From positions 1-21,612 of the IMG/VR virus record IMGVR_UViG_3300036835_000269: DNA of 21,612 bases. One strand, written 5' to 3'. The notes under the pieces were generated by a model, which was given only the letters and a program-made list of their open reading frames with translations, was not told the origin of the DNA and made no database searches. This document shows positions 1 through 8,299 of this stretch, piece after piece. Position 1 is the first letter of the stretch, and the number at the start of each line of letters is the position of its first letter. This DNA comes from a virus. A program made the translations under genes and the position numbers.

Positions 1-295
1 GCTGGCGGTACTTCTCTGACGTGAGATGCACGACGCCGAGCGAGTCCTTGTAGTAGCGCAACTGAGCGGCGGTCGCCGAGGTGGCCTCCACCCAAGTGGA
101 CGACGGCGTCATCGCCACCGACTGCCACGACTGCTGGGTCTCCACCTTGGCGGCCGTGACCGCGCTGTCCTTGATCTGGTCGGCCTCCACGTCGTTGACC
201 GCGACCACGAGCGCCTCGAGGGCAGCCAGCGTCTTCGGGTCCTCAGTGGTGATCGGCAGGCCGATCGTCGGGAGGTCTAGGTCCACGCGCGCCAT
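1..295 (-). CDS. Tail fibre/appendage protein, N-terminal part (runs off left edge)
   Basis: Partial gene: 98 codons are visible from the ATG at 295 to the window edge, with no stop. It begins MARVDLDLPTIGLPITTEDP, continues with an Ala/Val-rich helix (LAALEALVVAVNDVEADQIK) and ends in a Ser/Thr-rich stretch that looks beta-stranded. It is the last visible gene of the virion array, directly after the tail-nozzle gene, and its ATG overlaps that gene's TGA by one base (TGATG), so translation is probably coupled. Position and composition fit the virion-attachment end of a tail fibre or receptor-binding protein. No family motif is recognisable in the part seen, so this is a context-based call. 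Confidence 0.6.
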   Translation of the reverse strand, partial: MARVDLDLPTIGLPITTEDPKTLAALEALVVAVNDVEADQIKDSAVTAAKVETQQSWQSVAMTPSSTWVEATSATAAQLRYYKDSLGVVHLTSEKYRQ

Positions 296-1809
296 CAGTC
301 CCGCCTCGTCGTGATCGACATCGTGTAGGCGTCGACCTCCCAGAAGTCCGAGCCCGCGCTGTAGAACGACAGCGACCAGGCGCGGCCGACGCCGGGGGTG
401 TAGATCCAGCCCTCGCCCACGAGGCCGCCGCCACCGAAGGTGCCGGCGCCCGTACCGAACTGGCCGGCGCCGCCGAACAGGGCATCCTCGCCGGTGAAGT
501 CCCCGGTGCCGCCGAGCTCGCCGACGAACGCGTCGTAGTCGGTGGCGACGTAGATGTCCACCGTGCCACGCGCGTCGATGTGGATCTCGTTGCAGCGCTT
601 GCGCAGGTGGGGGGTGCCGAACGCGTGGAACGGGCCGGACCAGTAGGACTCGAATGCGCCGTCCGGGTCGGTGGCCGTCTCGCCCTCGCCCTCGGTGAAC
701 ATCGACCACAGGTCGCCGCCATTCAGGCCGATCGGTACCAGGTCGGTGCCGTAGTCCCACACCGCCAGGTTCGTCACCGTCGGCGTATGGACCCACCACG
801 AGTCGAGCTCGACGTCGTAGTCGAGCACCTGCTGGATCTCCACGTCCGAGCCGAACGTGGCGGACAGGTAGTAGTGGCCGTTGATGAACGTCGCCTGGAC
901 GCTGGGCAGGTTGGCCGCGGAGATCTGGTCGAGCGTCGGCTGAATCTGCTCGCTGATTCGCTTCACGGTGTCGCCGGTCGTGATGAACACGCCCTGCTGC
1001 GGGTCCAGGAAGAAGCAGCCCGTGGGGGTGGCGACCACGCTGCCGGGACTCAGGGTACCGACGTTGTCGGCGAACTTGCGGTTGGCGGAGGTCTCTTCGT
1101 TGTAGACCGCCCAGATGCCGCGCTCCTTGAACACGAGGAGGTAGCTGTTGATCCCGCGCAGCGCCGTGAGCGGCAGCCCGTCGTCGGGGTTGAACTTGGT
1201 CTCGCGGTCGGTCGACCAGTCGGTCGGGTCGCCGATGCCCGACCAGAACAGCTTGTACGGGTCGGAGGACTTGCCGGCGACCCAGAGCGTGTTCTGCCAG
1301 TACTCGAGCAGTGTGCCGTTCGGCAGCGAGCCGGTGACCGCGGTCCACGAGCCGGTGCCGGCGCCGGTGCCGTCCGTCTCGCGCGGGGTGTCGGTGCCGT
1401 TCATGCCGAACGCCGGCCCCTGCGAGGAGATCGTCGGCATCCGCAGGAACGTCCACGGGGCGGTGGTATCCAGCCCGGAGGCGACCAGCGACGTCTTGGC
1501 GAACGCGTCGTCGATCGCGAACAGGCCGCCGGCGGTGGACGAGGCGACGGCGAACGACGTCGAGCCGCTGCCGATCACCGACAGGTCCTTGAAGGTCAGG
1601 CTGTCCGCGTCCTCGTAAACGGCGGCGCAGCCGTTACGGCGGGAGATGTTCCCGCGGTGCTTGGACACCACGTTCTGCAGCGCGCGCCCCTCGGCGCCCA
1701 GCCCCTGGGGGTCGTCCTCGGCGCCCTCACGCAGACCGAAGACGCCGTCGGCCGTGTTCAGGCCGCGGGCGAACCGGGCGAATTTGTACGCCTTCTGGCC
1801 GCGCGCCAT
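295..1809 (-). CDS. Podovirus tail nozzle/stabilisation protein (P22 gp10 / T7 gp12-like)
   Basis: 504 aa, start ATG 1809. The sequence is beta-rich with segments typical of tail nozzle and DNA-stabilisation proteins of short-tailed phages: an N-terminal ARFARGLNTADGVFGL strand, then near residues 165-235 an EYWQNTLWVAG...LFWSGIGDPTDWS block followed by LLVFKERGIWAVY. Such WSGIGDPTDW and FKERGIW motifs recur in propeller-like proteins that form the distal tail tube. A Gly-rich tract lies near residues 430-470 (GGTGDFTG...GGGGLVGEG). It follows the adaptor gene by four bases with no clear ribosome binding site. The product would assemble below the adaptor and close the DNA channel. The short-tail class is well supported; the exact homology to gp10 versus gp12 is inferred. 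Confidence 0.75.
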   Translation of the reverse strand: MARGQKAYKFARFARGLNTADGVFGLREGAEDDPQGLGAEGRALQNVVSKHRGNISRRNGCAAVYEDADSLTFKDLSVIGSGSTSFAVASSTAGGLFAIDDAFAKTSLVASGLDTTAPWTFLRMPTISSQGPAFGMNGTDTPRETDGTGAGTGSWTAVTGSLPNGTLLEYWQNTLWVAGKSSDPYKLFWSGIGDPTDWSTDRETKFNPDDGLPLTALRGINSYLLVFKERGIWAVYNEETSANRKFADNVGTLSPGSVVATPTGCFFLDPQQGVFITTGDTVKRISEQIQPTLDQISAANLPSVQATFINGHYYLSATFGSDVEIQQVLDYDVELDSWWVHTPTVTNLAVWDYGTDLVPIGLNGGDLWSMFTEGEGETATDPDGAFESYWSGPFHAFGTPHLRKRCNEIHIDARGTVDIYVATDYDAFVGELGGTGDFTGEDALFGGAGQFGTGAGTFGGGGLVGEGWIYTPGVGRAWSLSFYSAGSDFWEVDAYTMSITTRRD

Positions 1810-1813
1810 GGCG

Positions 1814-2542
1814 CTAGCAGTCCCACTCGCCCCAGGCGCCCTCGACCACGTCGGGCTCGGCGTCGCCGACGCCGCCGGTCGTGGCGTCGTAGAGCTCGGC
1901 CCGGTACTGCTGCCGCCAGTAGGACGCCATCTCGGCGTCGTCCTCGTTGTCGAAGCACTGGGCCTTGGCGTACGCCATGACGGCGCGGTCCAGGTCGGCG
2001 CCGAGGCCGGTCGTGTCTAGGTCGCTGTCCATGATCGCCGGGCGGGTCATGCCGACGACCATCACGCTGCCGCCGCTGCCGGCCGGCTGCACGTCGATCG
2101 CGACGCGCGGGTACGGGGTGTTCGTGTTCTTCTGCCGGCGCACCGTGTAGACGAGCGGCAGGGTGCTGGTGGCGTGGCCGAGGCCACGCAGGTCCTCGAC
2201 CTTCACGGGGCGGAGCTCGTACATCGCCTGGGCGACGAACGCGGTCTCGCCGCTGGAGCCGGTCGCCGGGTAGGTGGGGGCGGTCGACGGGACTGTCCAG
2301 ACCGAGTTCACCTTCCAGAACGGCGCCGAGCCCGTGGGGGCCGCGACGGCGCCGCTGGAGTCGTACGTCAGGATGATGGACTCCTGCTGGATGTCCAGCT
2401 TGCGGCAAATGTCGGTGACCGCGTCGTTGAGCGCGCGCTTGACGAACTCGGCGTAGCGCGTGCTCGAGAACGAGTTGAAGGTCACGCGCTCCTGCAGCTG
2501 GGCGAACGTGTCGCCAGTCGTGCCGTCGAACGTGTAGCTCAT
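1814..2542 (-). CDS. Head-tail adaptor (tail tubular protein A / gp4-gp11-like)
   Basis: 242 aa. The N-terminal half has the helical pattern of podovirus adaptors (FAQLQERVTFNSF, then YAEFVKRALNDAVTDICRKLD), a central beta portion, and a C-terminal helix with ADLDRAVMAYAKAQCFDNEDDAEMASYWRQQYRAEL, typical of proteins that dock under the portal ring. The end is acidic and Trp-containing (EGAWGEWDC). It lies between the 149-aa protein and the nozzle, the usual place for this gene. The start ATG overlaps the upstream TGA (ATGA). The role is inferred from length, helix pattern and gene order; no catalytic function is expected. Confidence 0.7.
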   Translation of the reverse strand: MSYTFDGTTGDTFAQLQERVTFNSFSSTRYAEFVKRALNDAVTDICRKLDIQQESIILTYDSSGAVAAPTGSAPFWKVNSVWTVPSTAPTYPATGSSGETAFVAQAMYELRPVKVEDLRGLGHATSTLPLVYTVRRQKNTNTPYPRVAIDVQPAGSGGSVMVVGMTRPAIMDSDLDTTGLGADLDRAVMAYAKAQCFDNEDDAEMASYWRQQYRAELYDATTGGVGDAEPDVVEGAWGEWDC

Positions 2543-2988
2543 CGGTAGTGGCTCCGGATGTAGATGCGCGGGTTCGAGCCGAGCGTCTCGCGCTGGATGG
2601 CGCGGAACAGCGGGGCGGCCCGCTCACGCAGCATCTGGTCGGTCTCGTAGTCGCGGTCTGCCTTGGCCTTCGCGTCAAGAGCGTCCAGGCGGGCGGCGGC
2701 GCTGATGCCGTTGCGGACCTCGTACGCGCGCTGCTCGAAGTCGCGGACGACGCGCTCGTTCCACTGGTCCATCGGGACGCGGCCGACCAGGTGCTCGGTG
2801 CCGTCGGCGGTGCGCTGGGAGACGACGAATGCCATCGGCCCCTCGGCGAAGCGCGTGTGCAGCGGCGGGTCGAGGTCAGCGAGCATCTTGGCGACGCGCC
2901 CAGCCTCGCCGCTCACTTCGTAGATGCGACCGTCGTGGCCGCGGAGGATCTGCGTTGCCAGCGTGGGCGTGACGTCGATCTGACTCAT
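2539..2988 (-). CDS. Unknown virion-region protein, connector/completion candidate
   Basis: 149 aa, family not recognised. The N-terminus (MSQIDVTPTLATQIL) leads into a charged helical protein containing RDFEQRAYEVRNGISAAARLDALDAKAKADRDYETDQMLRER and a basic end (RIYIRSHYR). Its place between the decoration-like protein and the adaptor suggests a head-completion or head-tail joining part. A strong GC hairpin and a degenerate copy of the repeated start-associated element sit directly upstream; no clear Shine-Dalgarno is present. It overlaps the adaptor by four bases (ATGA), so the two are probably co-translated. No enzymatic motif is seen. Confidence 0.6.
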   Translation of the reverse strand: MSQIDVTPTLATQILRGHDGRIYEVSGEAGRVAKMLADLDPPLHTRFAEGPMAFVVSQRTADGTEHLVGRVPMDQWNERVVRDFEQRAYEVRNGISAAARLDALDAKAKADRDYETDQMLRERAAPLFRAIQRETLGSNPRIYIRSHYR

Positions 2989-3030
2989 ACGCCCAATGCT
3001 GGCCCCCGCGCCGATCGAGGCGCGGGGGCC
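2989..3030 (-). terminator. GC hairpin (attenuator/terminator-like) with a degenerate start-associated element
   Basis: A perfect 12-bp inverted repeat: GGCCCCCGCGCC (3001-3012), loop GATCGA, then its complement (3019-3030). No T-run follows on either strand, so it is a partial terminator or RNA-stabilising stem rather than a classic intrinsic terminator. The loop carries the TCGATCG core of the repeated start-associated element, here 30 nt before the ATG at 2988 instead of 29. A second small stem GCC-N7-GGC lies between hairpin and ATG. Confidence 0.6.
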
Positions 3031-3054
3031 GAGCGTGGCACTACGACTCGTGAA

Positions 3055-3423
3055 CTACGCCGCCCGACCCTCGACGCGCAGACGCACGACGAAAGTCGAG
3101 AGGTTGGTGTTGGCCGTGACCTGCGGCTGGGCGACCGCAGCGCCGGGCGTGGCGTTCTGGCCGAAGGCCATCAGCTTGCCGGTGCTGTAGTTGAAGCCCA
3201 CCTGGAACGTGGTGGACGCGGCCGTGCTGAGCGCCGGCCCCATCGGCTCGACGCACCAGATCTCCTTGAGCCCGAAGGCCGAGGGGGTCAGCGTCTCGCC
3301 GCCGGTGGTGTAGTTGGCGCCAGCCGAAAGCTGGACATCGCGGTAGACGGTCTTGCGATCGCCGTCGGCGAAGTCGATGCTGCGGCCGTGCTTGGTGACC
3401 TTGGTGACAGTTCCGAGAGCCAT
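3055..3423 (-). CDS. Small beta-rich virion protein (capsid decoration / head-fibre candidate)
   Basis: 122 aa. The sequence is almost all beta-strand with Thr/Ala/Gly turns: MALGTVTKVTKHGRSIDFADGDRKTVYRDVQLS near the start, then GLKEIWCVEPMG and a Thr-rich C-terminal half. Small proteins of this kind lie right after the major capsid gene in many phages and decorate the shell. The start is clear: AAAGGAG nine bases before ATG 3423. It is isolated by a strong hairpin on each side (3446-3471 and 3001-3030), as expected for a product needed in large but separately tuned amounts. Decoration is inferred from position; a membership in a named family cannot be claimed. Confidence 0.6.
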   Translation of the reverse strand: MALGTVTKVTKHGRSIDFADGDRKTVYRDVQLSAGANYTTGGETLTPSAFGLKEIWCVEPMGPALSTAASTTFQVGFNYSTGKLMAFGQNATPGAAVAQPQVTANTNLSTFVVRLRVEGRAA

Positions 3424-3445
3424 GTTGTGTCTCCTTTCCGGGGAC

Positions 3446-3471
3446 GCCCCCCGCGCTCACGCGCGGGGGGC
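3446..3471 (-). terminator. Hairpin after the major capsid gene (partial terminator)
   Basis: Perfect 11-bp stem GCCCCCCGCGC / GCGCGGGGGGC with a four-base loop, starting 14 bases after the capsid stop codon on the minus strand and lying 20 bases upstream of the good ribosome binding site of the next gene. There is no U-tract, so read-through is likely. Probably tunes or stabilises capsid mRNA. Confidence 0.6.
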
Positions 3472-3484
3472 TAGACCCTCAGTC

Positions 3485-4711
3485 CTATCGCGCCTGCTTG
3501 GCGGCGTCGTCCTCGGCCGACTCGATGCGGCCCGTACGCGCCGGGTCGGTGCAGACCAGGCTGACGTGGTAGCGGTACCACGACTGCCAGGCCGCGACCT
3601 TCTGGCCGGCGGTGGTGTGGTCCTTGAGCTCGACCTTGGCGCCGTCGCCAGCCTCGGACTCCATGAAGCCCGGCTTGGTCAGCTGCATGAGCTTCAGGAC
3701 TTCGTCGCTGATGCCGAAGACGTACCCCTTCGGGCAGTCGTCGTCGATGATGCACTCGTGGCCGTTGACCTCGAGCGAACGGTAGCCCGCCTTGATGTTC
3801 TGCGTGGCCTCGTTCATGTAGCGACGCTGCGAGGCGAACTCGTCCGCCAGGCGACGGCGGATACCGCGCGTGGTCAGGTAGATGTTCATCTCGCCGCGGC
3901 CGTTCTCGCCGATGCCGTCCGACAGTTGCTCGAACAGGCTCTCGCCAGCGACAGCGCTGGCGGCGTCGACAACCTCGCCGTCCCAGTTGCTGTAGGTGGA
4001 CGAGTCGATGCCGTGAAGCGTGCGGGCGTCGTTGGTGATCGCGCGCAGGCCCTCGACCTCGTTGTTGAGCGAGCCGCTGATGACGTAGCGGTCGCCGGAC
4101 GTGCCGGTCACCGAGGTGCTGAACGTGATGGTGCTGTTCGCCTCGCTGATCGACGACACGACCTTGCCCGTGCTCGTCGCCGTGTCCGACGCGGCGGGGT
4201 ACTGGTCGAGCACGTCGCCGACGTGGACGTACTGCACCGACGCCACGGTCTGCGTGGCGCTGGTCGCGGTCGCCGTCGAGGTGGCGACGACGCCCGCGGC
4301 GCCGGCGTTGTACCACTGACGGTTCAGGTCCTTCGCCATGTCGATGGCGACGTTCTTCATCTTGCGAGCGACGGCGGACTCGAAGGCGCCCTCCTTGGAC
4401 TTGGAGACCTCCTCGAGGGCCTCGGTCCACTCCAGCGCGTAGTAGTGGAACGCCATCGTGGCCGTGGCCTCGACGTCCACTTCGCTGATCGCGACCGGGA
4501 GCACGCCGCCGTCGGCGCGCGAACCACGACCGAGCGAACGGCTGACCGTCACGGGGAAGCGAACGTGCTCGCCCGAGAAGTCCATCGTCGCCTGCTCCTT
4601 CTGGAGCCGGTCGTGGAGGAACGACTTGTCGTTGAGAACGCGCACGGGCGGGAGCGTGTAGAGCTCCTTCAGGAGCGCGCCCTGGGTGGTGGTGTTGCTC
4701 GTCTGAGCCAT
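3485..4711 (-). CDS. Major capsid protein
   Basis: 408 aa, ATG 4711 preceded by AGAGG about nine bases upstream. It lies directly after the scaffold gene, as in HK97-fold phages that use a separate scaffold. The N-terminal arm (LLKELYTLPPVRVLNDKSFLHDRLQKEQ) is followed by FSGEHVRFPVTVSRSLGRGSRADGGVLP, a pattern seen in phage capsid proteins, then a helix with EWTEALEEVSKSKEGAFESAVARKMKNVAIDMAKDLNRQWY (spine-helix-like), a Thr/Ser-rich beta insertion, and a C-terminal domain with RRRLADEFASQRRYMNE and VEVNG-type strands. The product would form the icosahedral shell. No protease gene is seen next to it, so maturation cleavage is not predicted. The fold is inferred from order and length; the assignment itself is strong. 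Confidence 0.85.
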   Translation of the reverse strand: MAQTSNTTTQGALLKELYTLPPVRVLNDKSFLHDRLQKEQATMDFSGEHVRFPVTVSRSLGRGSRADGGVLPVAISEVDVEATATMAFHYYALEWTEALEEVSKSKEGAFESAVARKMKNVAIDMAKDLNRQWYNAGAAGVVATSTATATSATQTVASVQYVHVGDVLDQYPAASDTATSTGKVVSSISEANSTITFSTSVTGTSGDRYVISGSLNNEVEGLRAITNDARTLHGIDSSTYSNWDGEVVDAASAVAGESLFEQLSDGIGENGRGEMNIYLTTRGIRRRLADEFASQRRYMNEATQNIKAGYRSLEVNGHECIIDDDCPKGYVFGISDEVLKLMQLTKPGFMESEAGDGAKVELKDHTTAGQKVAAWQSWYRYHVSLVCTDPARTGRIESAEDDAAKQAR

Positions 4712-4728
4712 GTCGGGTTACCTCTGGG

Positions 4729-5604
4729 TTAGGCGTGTGCGGATGCGTTCCGCTCCCGATGCAGTCGCAGCGCCTCGTCCCAGTCGTCGACCGGCTGCAC
4801 CGGCGACGACGCGCGCCCACCCGGCTCCGACGGAGCGGGGGGCGTGGGCTGGCCATCGACGAGCGCCTTCTCCGCCTCGCCACGCAGGGACTGCATGAAC
4901 TCGAAGGCGGCCTTGATCGGCTCGTCATGGTCGGACTGGAACCGCTTCGCCAGCGCAATCAGGCGCTGCTTCTCGGCCCCCTCGAACGGCTTGCCATTCA
5001 GGCCCTCGACCTCGGCGAACTCCTTCTGGTAACCGGCCAGCGCCTGCTCGCGGAGAGTGTTCAGCTGCTGCTGCTCCTCCCACTGCTGACGCTGCTGGTT
5101 CTGCCACGCCTCAAACTCGGCGCGGGTCAGGGGTGCGTCGTTGTCGTCCGCCTCGTCAGCCATGGCCTCGGCCTGATCCAGGTCGACGCCGGCGGCCTGC
5201 GCGATCGCGAGGATCGCGTCACGGGCGGTCTCCGGGTTGGAGAGGTCCTGGGCGAACTCAAGCAGCGCGCCGACGCCCTCGGCGCCAACGTCCTGCAGAC
5301 CGAGTTCGCCGAACGGCTCCCAGGACTTGCGGTACTCCGCGTGCTCCTGGAACTTCGCGTTGGCGTTCCGTTCGATGTTCTTGAGGTGCTCTTCTACGAA
5401 CGAGCGATGCTCTTCGGGAACGGTCGACAGGTCGTAGAGACCCGTCTGAGCGTCCTGCTGGCCCTGGCCCTCGGGCTGTACCGCGGACGTGGAATCGACG
5501 TCAGACTGGCCCTGGCCCTCGGGGGGCTGTACCGTCTCCGTCTCGGTTGAAGTCTCGTCGCCGACGAGGGCGTCGAGCGGGTTGTCAAACCCCTGCTCGC
5601 TCAC
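4729..5604 (-). CDS. Capsid scaffolding protein
   Basis: 291 aa, very acidic and Gln/Glu rich, with the low-complexity N-terminus (TSTETETVQPPEGQGQSDVDS, with two GQGQ blocks) and long central helices typical of internal scaffolds: FVEEHLKNIERNANAKFQEHAEYRKSW, then ALLEFAQDLSNPETARDAILAIAQAAGVDL and a Gln-rich helix QWEEQQQLNTLREQ. The C-terminus is basic (RLHRERNASAHA), fitting an electrostatic contact with the capsid protein. It starts with GTG at 5604 overlapping the previous stop (GTGA) with GGAGAGG just upstream. It lies between the portal region and the capsid gene, the classic scaffold position. Confidence 0.85.
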   Translation of the reverse strand: MSEQGFDNPLDALVGDETSTETETVQPPEGQGQSDVDSTSAVQPEGQGQQDAQTGLYDLSTVPEEHRSFVEEHLKNIERNANAKFQEHAEYRKSWEPFGELGLQDVGAEGVGALLEFAQDLSNPETARDAILAIAQAAGVDLDQAEAMADEADDNDAPLTRAEFEAWQNQQRQQWEEQQQLNTLREQALAGYQKEFAEVEGLNGKPFEGAEKQRLIALAKRFQSDHDEPIKAAFEFMQSLRGEAEKALVDGQPTPPAPSEPGGRASSPVQPVDDWDEALRLHRERNASAHA

Positions 5605-5867
5605 CTCTCCTCGCCGCCTTCCTGCTTGTCCTCCGTGGGACTCTCGGGCTCGGCGGCCGTGCGCTCCTGGTGGCGCTTGCGGGCCGTCTCGAACGAGTAG
5701 TCGTCCTCGGGGGTGTCGCGCTGCTCGCGCGGGGCGCTCGCGCCCGGCGCGGCCTGCTCGCCCTTCAGCGTCTCCAGCTGAGAGTGCAGGTCCTTGTTGT
5801 CGCCGCAGTGCGCCAGGACGACGTCAATCGCCTCGCGCAGGGACGGCTTCGGTTTCGTGAGTGCCAT
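5601..5867 (-). CDS. Small charged protein between portal and scaffold
   Basis: 88 aa, family not recognised. A short N-terminal helical part (SLREAIDVVLAHCGDNKDLHSQLETLKGEQ) is followed by a disordered, highly charged tail (TPEDDYSFETARKRHQERTAAEPES...). The tail resembles a scaffold-associated or head-assembly accessory protein, but nothing proves this. It carries a full copy of the repeated start-associated element before ATG 5867 and lacks a clear Shine-Dalgarno. It overlaps the scaffold start by four bases, so the two are probably translationally linked. Confidence 0.65.
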   Translation of the reverse strand: MALTKPKPSLREAIDVVLAHCGDNKDLHSQLETLKGEQAAPGASAPREQRDTPEDDYSFETARKRHQERTAAEPESPTEDKQEGGEER

Positions 5868-5897
5868 GTCCCGAGCGTGGACACGGCGTCGATCGAG
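5868..5897 (-). promoter_or_regulatory. Start-associated element, copy C
   Basis: The whole 30-nt gap between the portal stop (TAG) and ATG 5867. On the minus strand it begins CTCGATCGACGCCG, placing TCGATCGAC at -29 to -21, and ends in TGTCC-N7-GGACA, a five-pair stem whose last A is the A of the start codon. No AGGAGG-like sequence at normal spacing. Confidence 0.7.
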
Positions 5898-7982
5898 CTA
5901 CGCGCCGGGCGGCGGAACGGGCGGCGGGGCGGCGTCAGGCAGCGGGTTGCCGGACGGCTGGCCCTGCACTATGTTCTGCGCGGGGGCACCCGGCACGATG
6001 CCAGGCGCAGGCATCCCGCCTGGCATCGGGGGTGGCCCCGCCGCGATGGCGGCCATGCTCGCGTCCTGCTGCTGCTTGCGCACCGCGGCGCCCTTGTGCT
6101 CGGCGATGTGATTCAGCCACACCTGCTGGCGCTGCGGGGGCAGCGCACGGAAGCGCAGGTTCTTGCCGCTGTCCTGGTGCGTGTCGATGTGGACGTGGTC
6201 GTCGTCGATGTCGTTGACGACCGGGTCCTTGCCACGCAGGAACTCCGCCCACTCGCGCTGAGCCATCGTCAGGTCCGCGGTGGCCGAGCCGACGATGTTC
6301 TCCAGGCCGCCGACCTGCGTGTCCTTCAGCACCTTCGACAGCGCCGACTTCTGCATCGGCAGCGAGTACTGAAGGAACATGTTCAGGTAGTCGCGGATGC
6401 CCGCCTGGCGCGCGGCCAGCGAGCGGGGGAACGTCGAGTTCGGGACGACCGAGATGCGCGGGACGTGGAACGAGGCGGTCGCGCGGAACGTGTCCATGTC
6501 GATGATGCCGTCCTCGCCGGTGACGACGACCAGGCGCTCCGTCGAGTAGTACTTCGACATGAGCTCGATCACGCGCTGGCCGACCTCGCCGATCGCGTTC
6601 TCCAGCGCCTCGACGTCCGGGCCGAGCCGGGTGGCGTCCTGCTCCTGGATCAGCGAGATCGCGGAGGCGGCGGTGACGCCCGGCGGGACGGCGGAGCCGC
6701 CCTGCTCGTACTGGCCGGCCACCTCGCGGAAGCCGCCCTGCAGCTGCTCGAGGAAGTTGAAGGTGTAGCCCGGCACGCTCGGCGGGTTCAGGTACTGCAC
6801 CGGCGGGGTGGTGCCGTTGAAGTTCGCCTTGACCTTCTCGCCAGGGACGCCCGATATCTTCACGTTCGCGAGGGCGTCGATCAGCATCGACGGATTCCCG
6901 AACTTGCTCAGGTTCTCCGCCAGCTGGGAGATCATCTTGTTCCAGCGCGCCTGGATCGGCCGCAGGTCCGTTACCACCGCGTCCGGCCAGAAGCGGCCGG
7001 GCACGATGATGCCGGGGAACATCGTGTACGGGATGCACTTGTACTCGTTCGGCCCCTCGTACAGGACCGTGGTGCTGGTGAAGACCAGGTGCCGACCGTC
7101 CGGGTTGCCCTTGCTCGCGGGCTCCCAGAGCTCGTAGACGCGGATGCCGATGTGCTCGCCGGCCTGCTGGTCAACCGCGGTCGAGTGGTAGCCCGACTCG
7201 ACGACGCCGACCATCGCCGGCGCGTCCGGCTGGATGTCCTTGCCGTAGTGGTCCTTGACGTACTCGGGCGAGCGCACGGACTCGTCGATGAGCCAGCGGC
7301 AGTCCTCGATGCAGGTCGCGAGCGGGTCGGGGTAGAGGTCGAACGGCGACCGGACGTGCAGGACGATGTCGCCGCCGCCGATCGTCTTGCGGCCGAGGAC
7401 ATCGTCCATCTCGGGCATCTCGCCGGGGCGCAGCACACGGCCGGTCTGCGGGTGCATCATGGCCTGGCCCGTCTGCGGGTGGACCATGACCTCCGTGCCC
7501 TTGCCCTTCATCGGGTCCCAGCACGCCTTGACGAAGCCGGCGCCGCAGGTGCGCGACCAGGTCACAGCCTCGCGGCGGGCGGCGGCGAAGCGAAGGTTGT
7601 CGTAGGCCCACTCGAGCAGGCGGGTGGCGGCCTGGGCGCTGTTGACCGCGTCGTCGCTGGCGCCATCCGGGATAGCCGCCCAGCCGGGGCGCTGCTTCGT
7701 CAGCTTCGCGACCTCGGTGCGGACGATCGGCCGGATGCGGTTGTCGGTCAGGCGGACCTGACCCTTGCGCGAGCGGGGGCGGTACAGGCCGCGGCCGTCG
7801 TGGGCTATCCACTGGTCGCCCTGGTAGTTGGCGAGGTTCAGGTACCAGTCGCCCTCGTACTTGCTGCGCGCGGACTTCGCCAGGCGCAGGCGCTCCTTGG
7901 CCTTACCGAGGCCGAGCGACTTGAACTCCTGCTGGGTCTGTGGCGCGGACTGCGTCGCCGTCTCCTGCTCGTAGGAGGCCAT
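5898..7982 (-). CDS. Portal protein (P22-like)
   Basis: 694 aa, the size of P22-type portals. It shows typical family segments: KERLRLAKSARSKYEGDWYLNLANYQGDQW near residues 28-58, TDNRIRPIVRTEVAKLTKQRP, then SPFDLYPDP, VPGRFWPDAVVTDLRPIQARWNKMISQLAENLSKFGNP and the helix region GPDVEALENAIGEVGQRVIELMSKYY. The product forms the dodecameric ring at one capsid vertex through which DNA enters and leaves; it binds TerL during packaging and the adaptor afterwards. The C-terminus is Pro/Ala/Gly rich. An oddity is a tandem eight-residue duplication (HPQTGQAMMHPQTGRVL) near residue 180, visible also in the DNA at 7435-7490. The start ATG overlaps the upstream TGA by one base. Confidence 0.9.
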   Translation of the reverse strand: MASYEQETATQSAPQTQQEFKSLGLGKAKERLRLAKSARSKYEGDWYLNLANYQGDQWIAHDGRGLYRPRSRKGQVRLTDNRIRPIVRTEVAKLTKQRPGWAAIPDGASDDAVNSAQAATRLLEWAYDNLRFAAARREAVTWSRTCGAGFVKACWDPMKGKGTEVMVHPQTGQAMMHPQTGRVLRPGEMPEMDDVLGRKTIGGGDIVLHVRSPFDLYPDPLATCIEDCRWLIDESVRSPEYVKDHYGKDIQPDAPAMVGVVESGYHSTAVDQQAGEHIGIRVYELWEPASKGNPDGRHLVFTSTTVLYEGPNEYKCIPYTMFPGIIVPGRFWPDAVVTDLRPIQARWNKMISQLAENLSKFGNPSMLIDALANVKISGVPGEKVKANFNGTTPPVQYLNPPSVPGYTFNFLEQLQGGFREVAGQYEQGGSAVPPGVTAASAISLIQEQDATRLGPDVEALENAIGEVGQRVIELMSKYYSTERLVVVTGEDGIIDMDTFRATASFHVPRISVVPNSTFPRSLAARQAGIRDYLNMFLQYSLPMQKSALSKVLKDTQVGGLENIVGSATADLTMAQREWAEFLRGKDPVVNDIDDDHVHIDTHQDSGKNLRFRALPPQRQQVWLNHIAEHKGAAVRKQQQDASMAAIAAGPPPMPGGMPAPGIVPGAPAQNIVQGQPSGNPLPDAAPPPVPPPGA

Positions 7983-8299
7983 CAGCTAGCCACCGTCCCG
8001 ACCAGGTGCGACTCATCGACGTCGTCCTCGTCCTCGTCGATCAGAGCCTCGGGCTCCACGAGCCCGAGGCTCTTGAGCACTTCGTGCGGGTCGACCGGCT
8101 CAGGCGCGGGGATAGCGAGTGCCGCCTGCGGTGCCTGCACGCGTGTCAGGAGTTCCCAGCGCTCACGCGCCATCGCGGCCTCGCGGCCCGCGTGGTGCGC
8201 GAGCAGGCGCGACACCTGGTTGGCGTGGCGGTCGGCTTGGACGAGGACGGCGACGATCGCCACGACAGCGACCAGCGCGACAATCCCGAGAGCGATCAT
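7982..8299 (-). CDS. Small single-pass membrane protein
   Basis: 105 aa. Residues 2-20 (IALGIVALVAVVAIVAVLV) form one clear transmembrane helix, followed by a charged helical region (QADRHANQVSRLLAHHAGREAAMARERWELL) and an acidic C-terminus (EALIDEDEDDVDESH). ATG 8299 overlaps the upstream TGA (ATGA) and the gene's own TGA overlaps the portal start. The layout, one N-terminal helix with a coiled cytoplasmic or periplasmic part, could fit a holin or spanin-like role, but no lysin is present in this window and the place before the portal is not typical. Function unknown; the membrane helix is what can be seen. Confidence 0.7.
   Translation of the reverse strand: MIALGIVALVAVVAIVAVLVQADRHANQVSRLLAHHAGREAAMARERWELLTRVQAPQAALAIPAPEPVDPHEVLKSLGLVEPEALIDEDEDDVDESHLVGTVAS

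Noticed and set aside
7982-8299. Calling the single-helix membrane protein a holin
   Set aside because: Only one transmembrane helix with a long acidic tail and no neighbouring lysin; evidence too thin.
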